Notes under the pieces: model-generated | What the model was told of the DNA's origin: nothing | What the model saw: only the letters and a program-made list of their open reading frames with translations | Databases searched by the model: none | Part shown: positions 62,840 through 64,000 of the stretch, piece by piece | How the letters are laid out: each line of letters begins with the position of its first letter | Numbering within the stretch: the stretch's first letter is position 1 | Translations under genes and position numbers: made by a program | Assembly (NCBI GenBank): GCA_046330075.1 | Contig: JAXLTL010000002.1 | Span: 322,037 to 386,036 of the forward strand | Source: JAJTFW01 sp046330075 | GTDB taxonomy: Bacteria > Bacteroidota > Bacteroidia > AKYH767-A > OLB10 | Reading direction: 5' to 3' | Length of the DNA stretch: 64,000 nucleotides

Positions 62840-64000
62840 ATGAAGGCCCTGATCATTATATCGCTGCTTGGAGTTGTAGCCATGATGGCTGAGGTGCTTC
62901 GTTTCCGGAAGCTGCTGATGCCCCTGGTTGTTTTAGGACTGGGAGCCGCACTCGGAACCATCATTGCCGAATGGAATACCGACATGAGTTATTTTAACAA
63001 CATGGTGTATTTCAATAATTATGCACTTGCTTTTTCAGCATTATTGGTGAGTATAACCTTGCTATGGCTCATTATCGGCGGAGATTATTTTACGAATGAA
63101 ACAAGCCGTTCTGAGCACGCAGCACTGATTTTGTTCAGTCTGGCGGGCGCTATAACCATGGTTAGTTTTATCAACCTGACTATGTTCTTTATCGGACTTG
63201 AAATTCTTTCCATCAGTTTATACGTGCTGGCCGCTTCCAATAAAAGAGAACTCCGTTCGAATGAAGCCGGATTGAAGTATCTGCTCATGGGTTCATTCGC
63301 TACGGGATTTCTGTTGTTTGGAATTGCTTTGATTTATGGCGCTACCGGAACATTCAACCTCGAGAAGATTTCTGAGATTCTTTCAACCGGGATGGGAAAT
63401 GCACTCTTTGTTAAAGCAGGTGTGCTGTTGATTATGGTAGGATTACTCTTTAAGGTTTCTGCCGCTCCGTTCCATTTCTGGGCTCCTGATGTGTATGAGG
63501 GGGCTCCTACATTGATCACTGCCTATATGGCTACAGCTGTAAAAACTGCTGCATTTGCTGCTTTTTACCGTTTGTTTTCATCCTGCTTTACCTTCCTTCA
63601 TGAAGATTGGGCCGGAACGGTAGCTGTCATCTCTGCCTTAACGATGTTGGCCGGAAATATTCTGGCTGTTTATCAAACCAGTATGAAGCGAATGCTGGCA
63701 TACTCTTCTATCGCTCATGCCGGCTATATGCTGATGGCTATTGTGGCCATGAATGAAGTATCGGCCGGTGCTATTCTCTTTTATGCAGCAGCCTATTCTG
63801 TAGGGAGCCTTGGAGCCTTCTCCGTCCTGCATGGAGTGAGTAAAGGTGGGAATGAGCAATTAACAGCTCTAAATGGTCTGGGTAAACGCCAGCCGGTGGT
63901 AGGCATCTTCCTTAGTCTGGTCATGTTCTCATTGGCAGGAATTCCACCTGTGGCGGGCTTTTTTGCCAAATATTACCTGTTCTTTGGAGCATTTAAGGCC
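62840..64000 (+). CDS. nuoN: NADH-quinone oxidoreductase subunit N (cut by window edge)
   Basis: The frame from the ATG at 62840 stays open for 387 codons to the window end. It shows FIGLEILSISLYVLAASNK (key Glu), FHFWAPDVYEGAPTLITAYMAT and KRMLAYSSIAHAGYML, the antiporter-like NuoN pattern. About 70-90 further residues are expected. It is the third proton-pumping subunit and the last gene of the nuo operon. Confidence 0.96.
   Translation, partial: MKALIIISLLGVVAMMAEVLRFRKLLMPLVVLGLGAALGTIIAEWNTDMSYFNNMVYFNNYALAFSALLVSITLLWLIIGGDYFTNETSRSEHAALILFSLAGAITMVSFINLTMFFIGLEILSISLYVLAASNKRELRSNEAGLKYLLMGSFATGFLLFGIALIYGATGTFNLEKISEILSTGMGNALFVKAGVLLIMVGLLFKVSAAPFHFWAPDVYEGAPTLITAYMATAVKTAAFAAFYRLFSSCFTFLHEDWAGTVAVISALTMLAGNILAVYQTSMKRMLAYSSIAHAGYMLMAIVAMNEVSAGAILFYAAAYSVGSLGAFSVLHGVSKGGNEQLTALNGLGKRQPVVGIFLSLVMFSLAGIPPVAGFFAKYYLFFGAFKA

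Overview
The window is a Bacteroidota chromosome segment. Three things show this. It carries complete gliding/type IX secretion (T9SS) genes: gldK-gldL-gldM-gldN, two PorP/SprF proteins, and cargo with type A and type B C-terminal sorting domains. Many genes have the Bacteroidota-type -7 promoter element TAnnTTTG. The gene orders miaB / sigma-54 activator / lptE / TPR / secG / groES / groEL and topA / arginase-like / porP / gldKLMN look like those of Chitinophagales- or Sphingobacteriales-type genomes (order-level placement is from memory and uncertain). I saw no tRNA, rRNA or CRISPR array.

Layout. 1-7.4 kb: rsgA (cut by the window edge) diverges from gldA, followed by metK, a peroxiredoxin/AhpD pair, a DUF2461 protein, a small acidic protein, anmK and an acyl-CoA dehydrogenase. 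7.4-10.5 kb: a two-gene Wza-like/Wzc-like polysaccharide export unit with no glycosyltransferases beside it. 10.6-15.1 kb: murF, a T9SS cargo protein and an IS3-family element. 15.4-23.6 kb, minus strand: a DinB-like protein, groEL-groES, and the miaB-activator-lptE-TPR-secG operon. 23.6-24.1 kb: a gene-free stretch with a 17-bp perfect hairpin, a 30-bp minisatellite and an octamer array. 24.1-27.8 kb: topA and an arginase-fold protein that has lost half of its metal ligands.

28.2-47.3 kb is a T9SS locus of about 19 kb. porP/sprF-gldK-gldL-gldM-gldN encode a PorP-like protein, the outer-membrane ring and the inner-membrane motor parts. An S15-type peptidase follows, then, converging on it, a 2618-residue SprB-type adhesin with 26 tandem repeats, its SprF partner and a PorE-like OmpA protein. 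47.5-49.8 kb: crtB and crtI make a carotenoid precursor. 49.9-50.9 kb: a degenerate RAYT-like (Y1 transposase family) gene next to a REP-like hairpin. 51.2-64.0 kb: the nuoABCDEFGHIJKLMN operon for respiratory complex I, with separate nuoC and nuoD, a short nuoG, and nuoN running off the end.

In cell terms the window joins envelope and surface functions (gliding adhesin, T9SS, LPS assembly, capsule export, murein synthesis and recycling) to energy metabolism (complex I, acyl-CoA oxidation), proteostasis (GroELS, SecG) and peroxide defence. All functional calls come from reading motifs and family resemblance; no database search was run.
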